Shown piece by piece: positions 54,732 through 57,109 of a stretch of 57,109 nucleotides of DNA. Source of the stretch: an uncultured Cellulosilyticum sp. (GTDB lineage Bacteria; Bacillota; Clostridia; Lachnospirales; Cellulosilyticaceae); contig CAKVCL010000022.1 in the NCBI GenBank assembly GCA_934725855.1, forward strand, positions 1-57,109, in the 5' to 3' direction. The first letter of the stretch is position 1. Each line of letters starts with the position of its first letter. Under the pieces are notes generated by a model. That model did no database searches and was not told the origin of the DNA. It worked only from the letters and a program-made list of their open reading frames with translations. Position numbers and translations under genes: made by a program.

Positions 54732-55925
54732 ATGGCTGAAGTCTTGAGTAAAAAACAACACAAATGGACTAACATTATATTAGTTATTGTTTGCTTTATA
54801 ATAGTTGCCTATATAGCTTACATAAGAGGCTGGATTCCAACACAGTTTGGAAGATCAGTTGAGCTAGAAGAAAAGAAACAGTTGCTTGAATTAAATTCAA
54901 AAGAAAAATCTTATGTTGGAATAAATAATAAACAAATATTTCATGTGTCACAGGATGGAATTAAGGCCTATGATTTTGAGGGAACGGAGGCATGGAGGGA
55001 TACTTTTAGTTTTACAGATTTTGTTGTTGTACAGAAAGAACCTTATATTGCAGTAGGTACAAAAAGAGGGACGAGCATTCATGTGTTTAATGAAAAGGGA
55101 AAACAAGCAGAAATTAAAAGCGAAAGTCCAATTGTATACTTTTCAGTTAATGAAGTTGGTGGCGTAGTTGCAATAGCCAATAATGATGATCAATATACTG
55201 TAACTGCATACAATGAATATGGAGATGGAGTGTGCACTTACACAACATATGTTAAAGATGAGGGGTATCCTATTGTAGCTGAATTGTCCCCAGATAATAC
55301 TAAAATTGTAGTAAGCTATGTGAGTGTAGACGAACCACAAGTTGTTTCAAGAGTATATATAATAGATGTTTTGAAACCAGAGAAAGAAGAAAAAAATACT
55401 GCGAAGTATGGGGGAGAACAAAAAAATAATCTAGTTTATGAAATAGAATTTATAAATGAAGATACATGGGTTACCATTGGAGATGAACTATGTGTTTGGT
55501 ATGACTTAGAGGGAAATGAACTAGGAAAAGAAGAAAATTTATCATTGGTTTTTGCTCCATATCTTTATAGAAGAAGTCAACATGGATTGGGGTATTTACC
55601 AGTTGTTTTAAGTGACAAGCCTACACAAAATATTATTAGAAGGCAAGACAAACTTGTTTATTTTAACCATTTAGGAGAAAAAACGTTTGAAACAACTTTA
55701 GAGGGTGGGGTGAAATCAGTTTATGCAGACAACAATGGAACAACCATTCAGTTAGAACGCTCCTTTTTTGGTTACAATAAACTAGGAAATTTATTTTTCA
55801 CATATACAGCGAATACGGATGTGAACAAAGTAATCTATAAACCGACTATTAGAAAAGGGATTGCTGTTACGAAGGAAGGCGTTTATGTTTTAATGCCAAA
55901 AAAGGAGATAGGTAAAAATGGTTGA
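54732..55925 (+). CDS. DUF5711-like membrane-anchored beta-propeller protein
   Basis: The protein (397 aa) has a single N-terminal TM near residues 13-35 (IILVIVCFIIVAYIAYI) and a large outside region built of short strand repeats, which looks like a seven-blade beta-propeller (repeats such as GIKAYDFEGTEAWRD, YIAVGTKRGTSIHVFNEKG and YTVTAYNEYGDGV). This matches the DUF5711 family as I recall it, of unknown function. AGGAGGAAG precedes the ATG. Its last 8 bases overlap the next gene, so the two are translationally coupled. Confidence 0.8.
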   Translation: MAEVLSKKQHKWTNIILVIVCFIIVAYIAYIRGWIPTQFGRSVELEEKKQLLELNSKEKSYVGINNKQIFHVSQDGIKAYDFEGTEAWRDTFSFTDFVVVQKEPYIAVGTKRGTSIHVFNEKGKQAEIKSESPIVYFSVNEVGGVVAIANNDDQYTVTAYNEYGDGVCTYTTYVKDEGYPIVAELSPDNTKIVVSYVSVDEPQVVSRVYIIDVLKPEKEEKNTAKYGGEQKNNLVYEIEFINEDTWVTIGDELCVWYDLEGNELGKEENLSLVFAPYLYRRSQHGLGYLPVVLSDKPTQNIIRRQDKLVYFNHLGEKTFETTLEGGVKSVYADNNGTTIQLERSFFGYNKLGNLFFTYTANTDVNKVIYKPTIRKGIAVTKEGVYVLMPKKEIGKNG

Positions 55926-56604
55926 TTTAGTACTGATTATACTTATATTAGTCTTTGCATTAGTGGGGTATGGAAATGGACTTATTAAGGCTCTTGTTAC
56001 ATTAACAGGTTCAATTGTAGCATTAATCATGTCATTTATTGTCTATCCTGTGGTAAATATGATTTTAAAAGCAACTGCAATATATACTATTATTTATAAT
56101 GGCGTATTTACAAAATTACAAGGAATTGATTTTGGAAAAGGAATACAAACCCAAGGAAAAGCTATTACAGAAAATATAACTTGGCTTCCTAAATTTTTAA
56201 CAGAGCAGATTGCCAGTAATAACAATACAGCGATGTATGAATTACTAGGCGTTCATACATTGGTAGAATATATAAGCACTTATATTACGGATATGATCAT
56301 TGGAATGTTAGCAATACTAATTACTTGGTTTGTGATAAAAGTGGTGCTTGTAGGCATTTTAAGAAGCGCAGGAAAGATTGTTGAGCATTTGCCTATTATT
56401 TCAGGGTTAAACCATTTTGGAGGATTTATTGTAGGAATCTTTAAAGGAATATTTACTGTATGTATTATTACATTAATTGTTCCAGCATTCTTAACAGTCC
56501 CCAGTCTTGCAGATTTGGGAATGTTATTGCAATCATCTTATTTAGTGCGTTGGTTTTATGAACACAATTTAGTAATTTGGATCTATCATTCATTGATTGA
56601 TTAA
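55918..56604 (+). CDS. CvpA family membrane protein
   Basis: This small integral membrane protein (228 aa) has four to five hydrophobic segments, including VDLVLIILILVFALVGYGNG (the usual CvpA opening), IVALIMSFIVYPVVNMIL and IIGMLAILITWFVIKVVLV. It has the LPIISGLNHFGGFIVGIFKG loop typical of CvpA/colicin-V-production-like proteins. The family is linked to envelope homeostasis, with no defined transport role. The start is inside the upstream gene, with AAGGAGATAGG as ribosome site. It is the last protein gene before the rRNA operon. Confidence 0.9.
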   Translation: MVDLVLIILILVFALVGYGNGLIKALVTLTGSIVALIMSFIVYPVVNMILKATAIYTIIYNGVFTKLQGIDFGKGIQTQGKAITENITWLPKFLTEQIASNNNTAMYELLGVHTLVEYISTYITDMIIGMLAILITWFVIKVVLVGILRSAGKIVEHLPIISGLNHFGGFIVGIFKGIFTVCIITLIVPAFLTVPSLADLGMLLQSSYLVRWFYEHNLVIWIYHSLID

Positions 56605-56637
56605 AGAAATAATCATAAAGATATCCTAAAATGTTTA

Positions 56638-56710
56638 ATATGCTCTCTTTTAGGCAGACAAGTGAAATAATAAAAGCACTTGCTACTTAGGAAGGGAGCA
56701 TTTTCTTTTA
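56638..56710 (+). terminator. Terminator after cvpA
   Basis: ATGCTCTC and GGGAGCAT enclose an inner stem AAGTG/CACTT and are followed by TTTTCTTTTA. The composite structure separates the cvpA unit from the rRNA promoter. Confidence 0.72.
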
Positions 56711-56785
56711 CTTATTCATACTTTATTTGGTGAAAGAGTTAATGTAAACAAGTAGTTATTAAAAATGGATGAACTGCTTAAAATG

Positions 56786-56859
56786 AAAAAATGATAAAAT
56801 GAAAAAATGTAAAAAAACATAAAAAAGTGATTGACAGTTGTTAAGTGACATGATAATAT
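56786..56859 (+). promoter_or_regulatory. rRNA operon promoter with upstream A-tracts
   Basis: TTGACA (56831-56836) and TAATAT (56854-56859) are separated by 17 bases. Just upstream, five A-tracts (56786-56791, 56796-56799, 56802-56807, 56811-56817, 56821-56826) recur about every 9-10 bases, as expected of a curved UP element that boosts rRNA transcription. Confidence 0.85.
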
Positions 56860-56865
56860 TATATT

Positions 56866-57055
56866 CGTCGCTGAGAGCGATATCAAATGAACTTTGAAAA
56901 CAAAATAGTAACCATAAAACCAGTCGATTCAAAATGAATCATAGATTCATTAATGAGTACAAGGTTAGGAATAATCTTTTATGTATTAGTAAACGAGTAT
57001 AACTCGAGCCAAGACAACAAGAGTTATAAAGAAACTTTAAGTTGTTTATCAAATT
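56866..57055 (+). promoter_or_regulatory. Leader of the rRNA transcript
   Basis: This untranslated leader contains TGAACTTTGAAAAC (56888-56901), resembling an antitermination boxA, an ATGAATC/GATTCAT repeat near 56935-56952 and a small hairpin CGAGT-ATA-ACTCG (56994-57006). The partner of the 16S processing stem would lie beyond the window. Confidence 0.5.

Positions 57056-57109
<54 letters not shown>

Overview
The window is about 57 kb of AT-rich, densely packed DNA from a spore-forming, probably flagellated member of the Clostridia. I infer this from several things: strong AGGAGG ribosome sites, the 16S rRNA 5' end at the right edge, the large Bacillus/Clostridium-type SRP RNA, and sporulation genes (bofA, ytaF, yyaC, a GerA-family gene). 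The carbohydrate genes suggest an anaerobic plant-fibre degrader related to Cellulosilyticum/Lachnospirales, but that placement is inference. I see no tRNA, CRISPR array, insertion sequence or prophage.

Layout. (1) 1-12.3 kb is a glycan-use locus: intracellular GH95 alpha-L-fucosidase, two LplB/YtcP-type ABC permeases, a solute-binding lipoprotein, a YicI-type GH31 alpha-xylosidase and a YesM/YesN-type two-component system. Fucosidase plus alpha-xylosidase points to fucosylated xyloglucan oligosaccharides. No ATPase gene is present, so a shared one is probably used. (2) 12.3-21.5 kb holds a small coding-like remnant, a DUF2225 zinc-ribbon protein, pyruvate kinase, a YjiH-type membrane protein, a two-gene chromate transporter, an anchored coiled-coil protein of unknown role and an orphan GerA-family gene. 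(3) 21.6-34.8 kb carries tadA, the SRP RNA, dnaX, ybaB/ebfC, recR and bofA, an order known from the oriC-proximal region of Bacillus. It is interrupted by araC/ytaF and by a c-di-GMP GGDEF-EAL gene plus a flagellum-related cluster (FliK-like giant protein, 57-aa ORF, FliS-like protein). (4) 34.8-35.2 kb is a gene-free AT-rich segment with six DnaA-box-like 9-mers, all in one orientation. (5) 35.2-51.3 kb mixes housekeeping genes (HIT protein, asnB, malic enzyme, murG, pyrG, mtnN, pgi, niaR, yyaC) with poorly known proteins: a flavodoxin-like/SCP2 fusion, a soluble chemoreceptor, a tocopherol-cyclase-like protein and an HMA-like protein. (6) 51.3-57.1 kb has a membrane LysM protein with a degenerate JAMM/MPN domain, glycogen synthase, a DUF5711-CvpA pair, and a ribosomal RNA promoter, leader and 16S start.

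Most transcription units end in clear intrinsic terminators, several of them bidirectional between convergent genes. Where the Shine-Dalgarno site favoured an internal start, I moved the gene start to it and said so. The items most worth a second look are the pseudo-JAMM/LysM protein, the FliK-like giant protein with its cluster, the DnaA-box array, the terminator-ended leader before malic enzyme, the flavodoxin-SCP2 fusion and the startless coding stretch before DUF2225.
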